From NCBI GenBank assembly GCA_019136675.1, contig JAGVTV010000045.1:1-32660 (forward strand): 32,660 nucleotides of DNA, given 5' to 3'. Both the position numbers and the translations under genes were made by a program. Below are positions 24,186-32,660 of this stretch, in pieces. Every line of letters begins with the position of its first letter. Positions within the stretch are counted from its first letter, which is position 1. Under the pieces are notes generated by a model, which saw nothing but the letters and a program-made list of their open reading frames with translations, did not search any database and was not told the DNA's origin. This DNA is from Bacteroidota bacterium. Its GTDB lineage: Bacteria > Bacteroidota > Bacteroidia > Chitinophagales > Saprospiraceae.

Positions 24186-26168
24186 TTATTTTTTCAGGAT
24201 TTTAAATGTTGTCCGTCTGTTTTTAAGATGCTGGTCCTCAGAGCATGTTTCACAGGCACAAGTATCTATAAGAAAAGATTCACCATACCCTACAGCCACC
24301 AGTCGCATGCCATCGATCCCGCTCTGTGATAGATAATTTACTACAGACTGAGCACGTTTCTGCGAAAGTTCGATATTATAGTCGTCGCTTCCACGGCAGT
24401 CCGTATGGCTTGAAAGCTGAATGTTAATCTGTGGATTGTCCTTCAAGATTCTGGCCAGTTTATCCAGAGTAGGTCTTGCATCCGGCCTGATGTCCCACTT
24501 GTCGTAATCGTAGTAAATATTTTCGAGATTGACTTCCTTTTCAAGATAAATCTTATCAAGGACAAGTTCGACGTTGATGGTCACAGAATTTTCCCCAGGT
24601 TTAAACACAGCATCCCCTGCCTTTATTTCCCTGGAAGCATTGAGATATCCCGGATACGCCCCCAAAACAATCAGGTTTGTATTCACCGGAATTTCCGAAA
24701 GGTAAAAGCCATTTGCATCGGATTTTTCCTCTGCTATTTTTTTTCCTCCTGATTCAGTGATCTTGATCAGAGTTTTGGGCAGAGGAGAGTATCCGGCCAC
24801 ACCGCTGTTAGGGTCATCGGGTGTGTTATACACTGGAGTTTTGGTTTTTACCGTTACATACAGCTGTTTAACTGTTGGGGCCAGAGGCACGGTATCAACC
24901 GGCGACACCTCTTTTATCATGATTTTTAAAAATCGGTATATATCATCCTTGGCACTTCCCTGCCGCGATGAGCTAAAATATCCCTGAAGTAAAACACCTT
25001 CTCTTGCCCTACTTTCCCGATCGGGCATAAACGAAAAGTCATCGCCACCGGAATTAATGCCATAGCCGAGATTTTCCGCCGGTGTCCAGCTCCTGTCTTT
25101 TCGCAGGTAGGTACGAAATATATCCAGCCCACCAAATCCAGGCAGGTAGTCAGATGAAAAGTACAATGTATCAGCATCAGCAGTGGGAAACATTTCGTTT
25201 CCAGGGGAATTAATGGTTGAAGGTAGCAAATCAGGCTCAGACCAGTTACCGTCTGCATACAGTTCGCTATAATAGAGATCTTTTGTTCCTCCCGGCTGTA
25301 CTATATCTGCCGAAAATATAAGGACGCTGTCCTTTTCTATAAGGGCTGGCTGTCCGTAATTAATTTTATCCCTGATAAAAGGCAGCAATACCGGCTCACT
25401 CCATACCTCATTTATTCTGTCAGAATAGTATATTTTGCAGTGGTCATCCCCTATTCCGTTGCCGGTACACCTGGTAAAATAGATTCTGTTCATGTCACTG
25501 GTAAAACATACGCTGCCTTCATTTTCATCAGTATTGATATTTGAATCAAATTTTCGGGCTTCCGAACCGCCTTTCAGCATGATGTAGATATCAGAATACT
25601 TTTCACCTGTCCAGTTGTAAACATCCTTGCCGGTAGAATTTATACGTTCGCTGCTAAAGACAATATAGTCTTTTTCGTACAATACAGGTGAATAATCTGA
25701 AACTTCGGAATTTTCAGGCATTCGTTCCACAAACCACTCCAGGGGTTTTGACTTATTGGCTTTAGCCTGCCTGCAAATCAGGATTTTTCTGTCAATATCC
25801 TGGCTGCTTCCTGCTTTCTGGCGTATCATCTCATAGGTAGTCGCTGCTTTGTCATACTCCTCCGCCATCATGTATATTTCACCCAGATTACCCCAGGCCT
25901 CCGGGCCATAATCCGCCTTTGCAGCCTTCTCATACCACTCAGCAGCTAACCTGTATTCCTGCAATCGGGTGTATGATTTTCCAAGCAGGTATGCCTTTCT
26001 GGCTTTTGCCTGTTCGTTTCGAGAAGCATTGTATTCCTCTTCCAACATCCTGGTCGCCACCGCATACTGCATCCTGTTGAAGGCAGTCTCTCCGTCTTTT
26101 ATCTTTTGTGAAAAAGTGCAGGCTGATGCAAATGCCAGAAGTAACCAGAACGCACGCTTAAAATTCAT
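24186..26168 (-). CDS. PorE-like lipoprotein: TPR, PD40 beta-propeller, CRD-like and OmpA domains
   Basis: 660 residues. The leader ends in ASAC, with lipidated Cys17. Residues ~20-150 are TPR repeats (AYLLGKSYTRLQEYRLAAEWYEKAAKA; AWGNLGEIYMMAEEYDKAATTYE). Residues ~165-415 are PD40/WD40-like blades (FSSERINSTGKDVY, YFTRCTGNG, IFSADIVQPGGTKDLYYS, YFSSDYLPGFGGLDIF). Residues ~425-530 look like a carboxypeptidase-regulatory-type sandwich. The end is OmpA-like (YYDYDKWDIRPDA, SSHTDCRGSDDYN, KNRRTTFKI) with a short TCACETC insert. This domain order is that of PorE, which ties the T9SS trans-envelope complex to peptidoglycan. Bacteroidota carry many paralogues, so PorE itself is not certain. It fits the presence of a T9SS cargo in the window. 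Confidence 0.8.
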   Translation of the reverse strand: MNFKRAFWLLLAFASACTFSQKIKDGETAFNRMQYAVATRMLEEEYNASRNEQAKARKAYLLGKSYTRLQEYRLAAEWYEKAAKADYGPEAWGNLGEIYMMAEEYDKAATTYEMIRQKAGSSQDIDRKILICRQAKANKSKPLEWFVERMPENSEVSDYSPVLYEKDYIVFSSERINSTGKDVYNWTGEKYSDIYIMLKGGSEARKFDSNINTDENEGSVCFTSDMNRIYFTRCTGNGIGDDHCKIYYSDRINEVWSEPVLLPFIRDKINYGQPALIEKDSVLIFSADIVQPGGTKDLYYSELYADGNWSEPDLLPSTINSPGNEMFPTADADTLYFSSDYLPGFGGLDIFRTYLRKDRSWTPAENLGYGINSGGDDFSFMPDRESRAREGVLLQGYFSSSRQGSAKDDIYRFLKIMIKEVSPVDTVPLAPTVKQLYVTVKTKTPVYNTPDDPNSGVAGYSPLPKTLIKITESGGKKIAEEKSDANGFYLSEIPVNTNLIVLGAYPGYLNASREIKAGDAVFKPGENSVTINVELVLDKIYLEKEVNLENIYYDYDKWDIRPDARPTLDKLARILKDNPQINIQLSSHTDCRGSDDYNIELSQKRAQSVVNYLSQSGIDGMRLVAVGYGESFLIDTCACETCSEDQHLKNRRTTFKILKK

Positions 26169-26244
26169 GAATCCATTTTACATTGAAAGTACACAATAAT
26201 AAAAACAATTCCTGTCATATTGTTGAAACCGGGCACCTTTTATA

Positions 26245-26285
26245 TAAAAAAGTAAGGGTATGAAACACCGTTTCATACCCTTACT
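26245..26285 (-). terminator. Intrinsic terminator of secDF
   Basis: A perfect 16-bp inverted repeat: AGTAAGGGTATGAAAC (26251-26266) and GTTTCATACCCTTACT (26270-26285), with only a 3-base loop. On the minus strand the stem is followed by six T's. It is 22 bases after the secDF stop codon. Confidence 0.9.
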
Positions 26286-26306
26286 AAAGTTCTTTATATG
26301 AAATTC

Positions 26307-29300
26307 TTATTTACTGCTTCTGGCAAAGGACTTGCTTTCCTTTTTTACAGCTGATGATGCAGCCGCATGTCTGACCCTCTTTGTGATCCTTAAATCCCTC
26401 GCAAGGTCGTGTAGTATCGGAGCCGCGATAAATATCGAGGAATAGGTACCCAATATAATACCTACCAGGAGTGCAAAAGAAAATCCTTTGATAGATGAAC
26501 CTCCAAAGAGAAACAGAATCAGAACCACAATAACAGTGGTGAATGATGTCATCAATGTCCTGGAGAGTGTTGAGTTGATGGCATCGTTGATGATCTCGTT
26601 GTTGGTCTTTTCCACATGCAAACCAAAGTACTCCCTGATTCTGTCAAATACGATTACAGTATCGTTAATGGAGTAACCAAGAGAGAATACGGACAACACT
26701 ACCAAGGCATCGTGGGCCAAGGCTATGATACCACCGGCACTGTATTGCCATTTGTTAAATCTGAGCAGTATGTAAAGGAATATCGCCAGAAGGGCAAAAA
26801 GTCCCGCATAGATAGAACTTCTCTTTAAGTCATCCGCAATGGTCGGCCCTACCTGAGCAGAAGAAACCACGTGGATCTTGTCATCTCCGGATTCATTATT
26901 AGAAAAATCCTCAAGGGAAACCTTTGACCCTGTCATGCCGGAAACACCTTCATAAAGTTTAGCCATAACTTTGCCTGGTACATCATCTCCTGTCTCAGAG
27001 ATCATGTAAGAGGTGGTCACATTAAAGGTATTGTTCGCATCTACCTGCTTTACTACAGGGGCACCTCCAAAGGTTTTTTCCAGGCCGGCACGAAGCTGGT
27101 CCGCTGTGACTTTATCCTGATCTGTAAACTGTATATTATATGAATATCCCCCTTTGTAATCCACTCCGAGGTCAAAACCTCTTACAAACATAGATATAAT
27201 TCCAAGCAGAATTACCGTACCTGAACATATGTAGGCAATCTTTCTCTTTTTAATCCAGTCAATATTAATGTGCTTAAATGCCCCTTTGGAAAATCCTGTC
27301 CAGAAATTAAGGTCATTTCCCCGGCCTACCCACCAATCAATAAGTAGCCTTGAAACAAAAATAGCTGTAAAGAGGGAGCTTATCACACCAATTATCAATA
27401 CCACTGCAAACCCCTTCACCGGACCGAGCCCGAAGAATGCCAGGATAAGTGCAGTCAAAATCGTGGTAACGTTGGCATCAATAATGGCAGAATAGGAATG
27501 GTAATATCCATCGGAAATTGCCACCTTCAATGGCTTGCCTGCCTCGAGCTCTTCTTTAATCCTTTCGTATATGATGACGTTGGCATCAACAGCCATACCG
27601 ATGGTCAGTACAATACCTGCTATCCCGGAAAGGGTGAGAACTGTTCCGTAACTGGACAAGGTACCGAATATCAGAAATACGTTTAACAGCAATGAAATGA
27701 TTGAGATAATACCGGCACCCGCATAGTAGGCTATCATGGTCACAATTACAAGGAAAAATCCGAGAAGGAGCGAGTTGATACTTTTCTTAATGTTTTCCTT
27801 ACCCAAAGAAGGCCCAACATTTGACTCCTGGATGATTTTGGTTCTGGCGGGCAGTTTACCAACTTCGAGAATACTTGCAAAGTCAACCGCCTCCTCTACG
27901 GAGAAATTACCGGAAATGGATGATGATCCCTGTGTAATCGGGTCATTAACCCGTGGTGCGGAAACCACCTCACCGTCGAGAGCGATTGCTATTTCCCTGT
28001 TTCCGTCATTCGCTGCCTTGGTGGTCATATCGGCCCATTTCTTGGCTCCAGTGGCATTCATCCTTAGGTTTACCTCTACCTGGCCATTGACAGGATTAAG
28101 AGTTTGTATGGCACTTGTCACGACGTCACCGTCAAGTGGGGCAGCCTCAGCTCCTGTCTGTGTCTTGATCAGATAAAGTTCGTAATTGCTGGAAAGCTTG
28201 CCATCACTGTCATCCGTAGGCTTGTATGACCACATGAATTTGGAATTCTTGGGAAACAAAGCCTTTATATCCTCTCTTTCGAGAATGGCACTGATAAATG
28301 ACTTTTTACTTCTGTCTGCAATACCCATGACACTGGGAGAAAGTGTACCACTGTTAAATGTAAGAGCACTGCTCAGAGCACCTTTTGACTCAGGACCTGC
28401 AGCAGCAGAAGTTGTGGCTACCTGTACGGTGTCAATGGCGTTGCCCAAAGCGTCAAATACAATTGAATCCCTCATTACTGTAGTTTTGGTACCGAGCGAG
28501 TCATTGGATACCGTAGTTACACCGGATGCCAGATCTGCAGCCTGTAAAGCCTGCTGTATGCCCGGGTCATTAAACCGGTAAGTGTCCCAGAATTCAAGTT
28601 TTGCACTGGCTTGCAGAAACTGCCGAGCCCTCTGAGGGTTGTCAACACCCGGCATCTCCACAAGGATCAAATCCCTGTTTGGATCCAGAGAAACATTGGG
28701 CTGCACGACTCCAAGTTTGTCTATACGTTGCTTCAACCTTTCAAAAGTCAGCTGTACGGTTTCGTTGGCTTTGTTTCGGATTAGTCTGGTCACAGCTCCG
28801 TCATCGGTGGTAGGACTAAGTTCCCCCAAAGTTTCACTTCTTGAAAAAAGTCTTGCCAGTTTGTCCTGACCTGCAATCTTCCTGTACTCCTCCGCGAAGA
28901 GTGTGATAAAATCCGATTGCGAAGTTTTCATTGAAGCATTTGCGTTATCAATCGCCTTCTGAAAATCAGCATTGTTTGCATTCCTTCCAGCCAGTGACTT
29001 AACGAAGTCCGCAAGATCCACTTGCAGTACGGTACTCATCCCCCCTTTCAGGTCTAGCCCAAGATTGAGTTGGTCCTTCTTTAGCTCACTGTAAGTATAA
29101 GATTTAACCATCGGAATGTTAAATATCTCAATCCCTGAAACTGAGTCAAGATATTTTGCCCTGGCCAACTTAAAGTCAGGACTTGAACTGTTTTCAGCCG
29201 TTTTACCGGTCAGTTTCATGGCGTATTCATCTGCCTGCCTCTCCACTTTGTTAGTGGGTATGAAATAAGAAAAATTCCACAGGCAAACCAGGATGATCAA

Positions 29301-29336
29301 TACCAAAAATAATTTTACTAAACCTTTACCTTGCAT
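26307..29336 (-). CDS. secDF: Fused protein translocase subunit SecDF
   Basis: 1009 residues from the ATG at 29336. The reading frame stays open to an ATG at 29426, but that would place the start upstream of an exact -7 promoter element, and MQGKGLVKLFLVLIILVCLW is the natural first membrane helix. Twelve membrane segments are expected in two RND-like halves. SecD marks are GLDLKGGMSTVL near the start and ITIGMAVDANVIIYERIKEE; SecF marks are GVDYKGGYSYNIQF and YSINDTVIVFDRIRE. The long periplasmic P1 domain has an Ala/Ser/Thr-rich insert (around TTSAAAGPESKGALSSA), longer than in E. coli SecD. It uses the proton gradient to pull exported proteins out of SecYEG. The SecD-SecF fusion is normal in Bacteroidota. 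Confidence 0.95.
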   Translation of the reverse strand: MQGKGLVKLFLVLIILVCLWNFSYFIPTNKVERQADEYAMKLTGKTAENSSSPDFKLARAKYLDSVSGIEIFNIPMVKSYTYSELKKDQLNLGLDLKGGMSTVLQVDLADFVKSLAGRNANNADFQKAIDNANASMKTSQSDFITLFAEEYRKIAGQDKLARLFSRSETLGELSPTTDDGAVTRLIRNKANETVQLTFERLKQRIDKLGVVQPNVSLDPNRDLILVEMPGVDNPQRARQFLQASAKLEFWDTYRFNDPGIQQALQAADLASGVTTVSNDSLGTKTTVMRDSIVFDALGNAIDTVQVATTSAAAGPESKGALSSALTFNSGTLSPSVMGIADRSKKSFISAILEREDIKALFPKNSKFMWSYKPTDDSDGKLSSNYELYLIKTQTGAEAAPLDGDVVTSAIQTLNPVNGQVEVNLRMNATGAKKWADMTTKAANDGNREIAIALDGEVVSAPRVNDPITQGSSSISGNFSVEEAVDFASILEVGKLPARTKIIQESNVGPSLGKENIKKSINSLLLGFFLVIVTMIAYYAGAGIISIISLLLNVFLIFGTLSSYGTVLTLSGIAGIVLTIGMAVDANVIIYERIKEELEAGKPLKVAISDGYYHSYSAIIDANVTTILTALILAFFGLGPVKGFAVVLIIGVISSLFTAIFVSRLLIDWWVGRGNDLNFWTGFSKGAFKHINIDWIKKRKIAYICSGTVILLGIISMFVRGFDLGVDYKGGYSYNIQFTDQDKVTADQLRAGLEKTFGGAPVVKQVDANNTFNVTTSYMISETGDDVPGKVMAKLYEGVSGMTGSKVSLEDFSNNESGDDKIHVVSSAQVGPTIADDLKRSSIYAGLFALLAIFLYILLRFNKWQYSAGGIIALAHDALVVLSVFSLGYSINDTVIVFDRIREYFGLHVEKTNNEIINDAINSTLSRTLMTSFTTVIVVLILFLFGGSSIKGFSFALLVGIILGTYSSIFIAAPILHDLARDLRITKRVRHAAASSAVKKESKSFARSSK

Positions 29337-29371
29337 TGTATTATGTGATGATAATATTTTCAAAAAACGTC

Positions 29372-29380
29372 GCAAATATA
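29372..29380 (-). promoter_or_regulatory. -7 promoter element for secDF
   Basis: On the minus strand TATATTTGC, an exact TAnnTTTGC match, 35 bases before the chosen ATG. No TTTG is seen at -33. Confidence 0.55.
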
Positions 29381-29654
29381 AGACTTTTGATAAATTTATT
29401 GGAAAATGGCTAAAACATATCTTCAAAAAAATGAAAAATTTTACACTATTTTGAAAAACAACAGATTATACAACTAGGAAATTCTAATAAAAAATCAGTA
29501 CAGCCTATTTTTTCTAAATCCTGACATTTCAGAATGCCTCAGAAATCTTCAAAATGTCCAAATTATATTCTGAAAGCACTAATAATAATGCCGCAAACAA
29601 AAAAAAATGTCAAATACCGAAACTTTTTAAGATTATTATCAATTTAATTAGCGA

Positions 29655-29668
29655 AACCAATATTGGTT
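29655..29668. promoter_or_regulatory. 14-bp perfect palindrome before the kbp-like gene
   Basis: AACCAATATTGGTT reads the same on both strands and lies 22 bases before the ATG. Its size and place suit a dimeric repressor's operator; no binding protein is known from the window. Confidence 0.35.
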
Positions 29669-29690
29669 AGGACAATTAACATTATTTAAA

Positions 29691-30194
29691 ATGGGATTAT
29701 TTTCTTTTCTTAAATCAGCCGGAGCAAAACTTTTAGGTAACAAAGCCGCGGAAAATGACGCAGCAAACGCAGCACCGGCGCCAAATGCTTCTATGGATGC
29801 ACTAAAAGAAGCAGCTGACAAGAGTAAAGCAGCACTTCTTTCTTCTCAGGTCTTGTCGCATGGCATCAATGTCGAAAATCTGACCATCGAGGTAGAGGAC
29901 GATAAGGCCACTATCTACGGCCAGGTAAATACAACTTCCGATAAGGAAAAGATCGTATTGCTAGTTGGCAATACTGAAGGTATTGCCACAGTTGACGACA
30001 GGCTTTCTGTCATCAATCCGGAGCCTGAAGCAACATTTTACGAAGTTAAGAAAGGCGATTCTCTTTCAAAGATTGCCAAGGAAGTCTATGGCGACATGAT
30101 GAAATATCCTGTAATCTTTGAAGCCAACAAACCAATGCTTACTTCACCTGACCTCATCTATCCCGGCCAGGTTCTCAGGATTCCCCAACTGTAA
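29691..30194 (+). CDS. kbp: BON-LysM protein, Kbp/YgaU-like
   Basis: 167 residues. It begins MGLFSFLKSAGAKLLG and has the E. coli Kbp (YgaU) pattern throughout: a BON domain at about 50-112 (ENLTIEVEDDKATIYGQV, VGNTEGIATVDDRL) and a C-terminal LysM domain at about 117-165 (YEVKKGDSLSKIAKEVYG, IFEANKPMLTSPDLIYPGQVLRIP). E. coli Kbp binds K+ and is cytosolic, and no signal peptide is seen here. Compared with the E. coli protein there is a longer Ala/Asn-rich linker at residues ~19-45. It is a single-gene unit with a terminator after it and a palindrome before it. Family assignment is strong; K+ binding is carried over from E. coli. Confidence 0.9.
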   Translation: MGLFSFLKSAGAKLLGNKAAENDAANAAPAPNASMDALKEAADKSKAALLSSQVLSHGINVENLTIEVEDDKATIYGQVNTTSDKEKIVLLVGNTEGIATVDDRLSVINPEPEATFYEVKKGDSLSKIAKEVYGDMMKYPVIFEANKPMLTSPDLIYPGQVLRIPQL

Positions 30195-30213
30195 AGATAC
30201 TTTGACCAATATC

Positions 30214-30250
30214 AAAACGCCGTGACCCCAAAGTCCGGCGTTTTTTGTTT
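30214..30250 (+). terminator. Intrinsic terminator after the kbp-like gene
   Basis: AACGCCG (30216-30222) pairs with CGGCGTT (30236-30242); GAC/GTC inside can extend the stem. A run of T's (TTTTTTGTTTT) follows. It is 21 bases after the stop codon. Confidence 0.85.
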
Positions 30251-30321
30251 TATTATGTCCCATTCATGTTTATTTATCCCATTTTTTAAATCTAAATGGC
30301 CATAATCTTGAGACAACTTGT

Positions 30322-30330
30322 TAATTTCGC
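30322..30330 (+). promoter_or_regulatory. Weak -7 element for the alanine dehydrogenase gene
   Basis: TAATTTCGC differs from TAnnTTTGC by one base and lies 37 bases before the ATG. No -33 element at the right distance. Confidence 0.3.
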
Positions 30331-30367
30331 AGCAATTTTCTAACCACCAACCAAATTTAGCAGTAAC

Positions 30368-31483
30368 ATGATTATCGGAGTACCAAAAGAGATCAAGACC
30401 AACGAAAACAGGGTAGCACTAACTCCAGCCGGAGTTATGGAATTTGTAAGCCGGGGACACAAGGTGTACGTACAGTCTTCCGCAGGAGAAGGTTCAGGAT
30501 TTCCTGACGATGAGTACATCCATGCGGGTGCCCACATGCTTCCAACCATCGAGGATGTATACGCAATTGCCGAAATGATCATCAAAGTCAAGGAGCCGAT
30601 AGAAAAAGAATATAAGCTCATTAAGCCAAACCAACTTCTGTTTACCTACTTCCATTTTGCCTCCTATGAGCCACTGACAATGGCCATGATAGAAAGTAAC
30701 GCCATTTGTCTGGCCTACGAAACAGTTGAGGCTGCTGACAGGTCACTTCCATTATTGGTGCCCATGTCAGAAGTAGCAGGTCGTATGGCTATACAGCAAG
30801 GTGCAAAATACCTTGAAAAACCCCAGCACGGACGTGGAGTCCTCCTGGGCGGTGTCCCTGGTGTGCCACCGGCCAAGGTGCTGATTCTGGGAGGTGGAAT
30901 AGTAGGCACTCAGGCTGCTAAAATGGCCGCCGGACTGGGAGCCATTGTAACAATCCTGGATGTTTCTCTGAAAAGGCTGAGATACCTCTCTGATGTCATG
31001 CCTGCCAATGTTATTACCATGTATTCTAATGAATTCACGATAAGAAGGCTCATTCAAAACCATGACCTCATCGTGGGTGCGGTCCTGATACCCGGAGCCA
31101 AAGCCCCAAACCTGATCACACGCGAGATGCTCAAGCAAATGAGGCCCGGCACTGTCATCGTGGATGTTGCGGTAGACCAGGGGGGATGCATCGAGACGTG
31201 CAAGCCCACCACCCATGACAACCCTACCTATATAATAGATGACGTGGTGCACTACTGCGTGGCCAATATGCCCGGAGCGGTACCTTATACCTCTACCATA
31301 GCTTTGACCAATGCTACCCTGCCATATGCTTTGCAATTGGCTGACAAGGGCTGGAAAAAAGCGTGCACAGACAATAACGAGCTCAGGTTAGGGTTAAACA
31401 TAGTTAACGGCAAAGTGGTGTATAAAGGTGTTGCAGATGCATTCGGCCTTCAATACCAGGAAGTTGACACAGTGTTGTCCTGA
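30368..31483 (+). CDS. ald: Alanine dehydrogenase
   Basis: 371 residues, the standard length. Catalytic residues sit at the family's usual numbers: Arg15 (TNENRVALTP), Lys75 (IKVKEP), His96 (YFHFAS) and Asp270 (VDVAVDQGG). The NAD site is LGGGIVGTQAA (174-184). VPGVPPAKVLILGGG and GAVPYTSTIALTNATLPY are typical of Ald rather than lysine-forming relatives. It interconverts L-alanine with pyruvate and ammonia using NAD. If the aminotransferase at 16340 uses pyruvate, this enzyme could recycle the alanine formed, but it is 6 kb away in a different unit, so the link is only a possibility. Confidence 0.95.
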   Translation: MIIGVPKEIKTNENRVALTPAGVMEFVSRGHKVYVQSSAGEGSGFPDDEYIHAGAHMLPTIEDVYAIAEMIIKVKEPIEKEYKLIKPNQLLFTYFHFASYEPLTMAMIESNAICLAYETVEAADRSLPLLVPMSEVAGRMAIQQGAKYLEKPQHGRGVLLGGVPGVPPAKVLILGGGIVGTQAAKMAAGLGAIVTILDVSLKRLRYLSDVMPANVITMYSNEFTIRRLIQNHDLIVGAVLIPGAKAPNLITREMLKQMRPGTVIVDVAVDQGGCIETCKPTTHDNPTYIIDDVVHYCVANMPGAVPYTSTIALTNATLPYALQLADKGWKKACTDNNELRLGLNIVNGKVVYKGVADAFGLQYQEVDTVLS

Positions 31484-31495
31484 CCAGCGAATCCC

Positions 31496-31526
31496 TTGAG
31501 TCTGAGTAACCCGGGGTTACATTTGG
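31496..31526 (+). promoter_or_regulatory. Candidate promoter for folC with overlapping inverted repeat
   Basis: TTG (31496-31498), 19 bases, then TACATTTGG (31518-31526) fits TTG/TAnnTTTG. GTAACCCGGGGTTAC (31506-31520), a 7-bp inverted repeat around one base, covers the spacer and the start of the -7 element. The ATG is 10 bases after the -7 element, so the leader would be very short. Confidence 0.45.
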
Positions 31527-31536
31527 CAAATAAGCC

Positions 31537-32660
31537 ATGAAGGAGATCAAGATATATGATGAAGTCCTGAGCTTTATGTACGACCATCTGCCAATGTATC
31601 AGCGGGTTGGTCAGGCAGCTTATAAAAAAGACCTGACCAATACACTGCTGCTGAGCCAAAAGGCAGGAGACCCCCACAAGAGTCTGAAATGTATCCATAT
31701 AGCAGGTACCAACGGCAAAGGGACAACCACGCACCTGATTGCTGCGGGTTTGCAGTCACAGGGATATCAGGTCGGAGTTTACACCTCCCCGCACTACAAG
31801 GACTTCAGGGAAAGGATAAAGATCAACGGAAAGTACATATCACGGCAATATATCATCAGATTCCTTAACGAGTACAGGCAAGCCATAGAAGAGATACGTC
31901 CCTCTTTTTTTGAAATGACCGTCGTCATGGCTTTTTCATACTTTGCACATAAAAAGGTAGATTATGCAGTCATAGAAACCGGACTTGGAGGCAGGCTGGA
32001 TTCCACCAATATCATCACACCCCTTTTGTCTGTGATTACCAATATAAGCTATGACCATCAGAACCTGCTTGGTGACACACTCGGGCAAATTGCCCTGGAA
32101 AAAGCGGGAATTATTAAACCAAAAGTGCCTGTTGTCATCGGCGAACGCCAGGATGAACTTGATGCCCTGTTTATAACCAAGGCAACGGAATCAGGAAGCC
32201 AGATAACTTTTGCATCGGATGAAGTGACCCCAATAGTAACCGAAAGGTTGGATACGATGCGTTGTCTTTTGAAAAAAAGTGGCAGAGATTGGCTTCAGTT
32301 TGACACCAGCCTTTTTGGTCCTTTTCAAGTAAAAAATATTGTAACTGCCTTTTGGGCTCTTGAAATACTCAGGGCTTATGTGCCACTGGATTTTTCAAAG
32401 GTCACTGCTTTTATCTCTGCTTTTAAGGAAAAGACCGGGTATATCGGAAGGTGGCAGATCCTTGACAGGCAACCCCTGACTATAGCTGACAGTGCACATA
32501 ATGAAGGCGGCCTCCGTATTGTGACAGGTATGCTGGCTAATATGAGCAAGTCAAAGATGCACATGGTGCTGGGATTTGTCAATGACAAGGACCTTTCAAA
32601 GGTACTGCCGCTGTTTCCGGCCAATGCTGAATATTATTTTGCCAAAGCCAATATCCCCAG
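31537..32660 (+). CDS. folC: Folylpolyglutamate synthase / dihydrofolate synthase (partial, 3' end outside window)
   Basis: 374 codons are present from the ATG at 31537; the family runs to about 410-440, so a short C-terminal piece is missing. The Mur-ligase P-loop IAGTNGKGTTTH is at 55-66, VIETGLGGRLDSTNIITP carries the metal-binding region, and SYDHQNLLGDTLGQIALEKAGIIKP is diagnostic of FolC. The second domain begins near GYIGRWQIL, with ADSAHNEGG and VLGFVNDKDL. It adds glutamate to dihydropteroate and to folates, using ATP in the cytosol. It may be transcribed from its own promoter in the 53-base gap after ald, or read through from ald. Confidence 0.93.
   Translation, partial: MKEIKIYDEVLSFMYDHLPMYQRVGQAAYKKDLTNTLLLSQKAGDPHKSLKCIHIAGTNGKGTTTHLIAAGLQSQGYQVGVYTSPHYKDFRERIKINGKYISRQYIIRFLNEYRQAIEEIRPSFFEMTVVMAFSYFAHKKVDYAVIETGLGGRLDSTNIITPLLSVITNISYDHQNLLGDTLGQIALEKAGIIKPKVPVVIGERQDELDALFITKATESGSQITFASDEVTPIVTERLDTMRCLLKKSGRDWLQFDTSLFGPFQVKNIVTAFWALEILRAYVPLDFSKVTAFISAFKEKTGYIGRWQILDRQPLTIADSAHNEGGLRIVTGMLANMSKSKMHMVLGFVNDKDLSKVLPLFPANAEYYFAKANIP

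Larger units (their letters stand above)
29337..29690. other. 354-base intergenic region between divergent secDF and kbp-like genes
   Basis: No coding sequence is supported. It holds the secDF -7 element (29372-29380) and the palindrome at 29655-29668, both listed separately. The rest is A/T-rich with many A runs, and no promoter of consensus form is seen for the plus-strand gene. Confidence 0.5.

Noticed and set aside
29337..29426. Thirty extra residues at the SecDF N-terminus
   Set aside because: They lie across an exact -7 promoter element on the same strand and precede the natural first membrane helix.
8461..30308. Shared GGCCATAATCT at 8461 and 30298
   Set aside because: An 11-base match in AT-rich spacers over 30 kb with no further similarity; likely chance.

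Overview
The window looks like chromosomal DNA of a free-living member of the Bacteroidota, plausibly Saprospiria or a relative; the rank below phylum is inference. The evidence is a surface protein with a C-terminal type IX secretion (T9SS) sorting domain, a PorE-like T9SS lipoprotein, a fused SecD-SecF, an OmpA protein with thrombospondin type 3 repeats, and several promoters of the Bacteroidota form (TTTG, about 17-20 bases, TAnnTTTGC). I see no insertion sequence, prophage, CRISPR array or other sign of recent transfer. Coding density is high and codon use looks even.

Layout. 1-1197 (-): 5' part of a membrane sulfatase of the LTA-synthase/EptA type, cut by the window start. 1343-2677 (+): dihydroorotase. 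2751-2824: tRNA-Arg(UCU) with its own terminator. 3028-3582 (+): small exported, probably outer-membrane protein. 3594-8424 (-): a T9SS cargo with three PKD domains, preceded by a membrane VWA protein. 8563-10772 (+): an exported protein with a glutamine-amidotransferase-like look and a TPR lipoprotein. 10785-12695 (-): a PiT phosphate transporter and its DUF47/PhoU-like partner. 13026-14567 (+): TSP3-OmpA protein.

The centre (14847-24165, +) is a seven-gene run for reductive pyrimidine catabolism with gaps of 10-26 bases. It encodes an NCS1 permease (uptake), PreT and PreA (uracil or thymine to the dihydro form), dihydropyrimidinase (ring opening), beta-ureidopropionase (release of beta-alanine, ammonia and CO2), a class III aminotransferase (beta-alanine to malonate semialdehyde) and a CoA-acylating semialdehyde dehydrogenase (to acetyl-CoA). 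The genes form a complete route from imported base to central metabolism. No regulator gene is seen inside it.

24186-32660: PorE-like lipoprotein (-), SecDF (-), a Kbp/YgaU-like BON-LysM protein (+), alanine dehydrogenase (+) and folC (+, cut by the window end). I did not find a plainly new system. The points most worth a second look are the self-contained pyrimidine-degradation operon, a four-cysteine motif in its aminotransferase, the unexplained exported protein beside the phosphate genes, and several palindromes in promoter regions.
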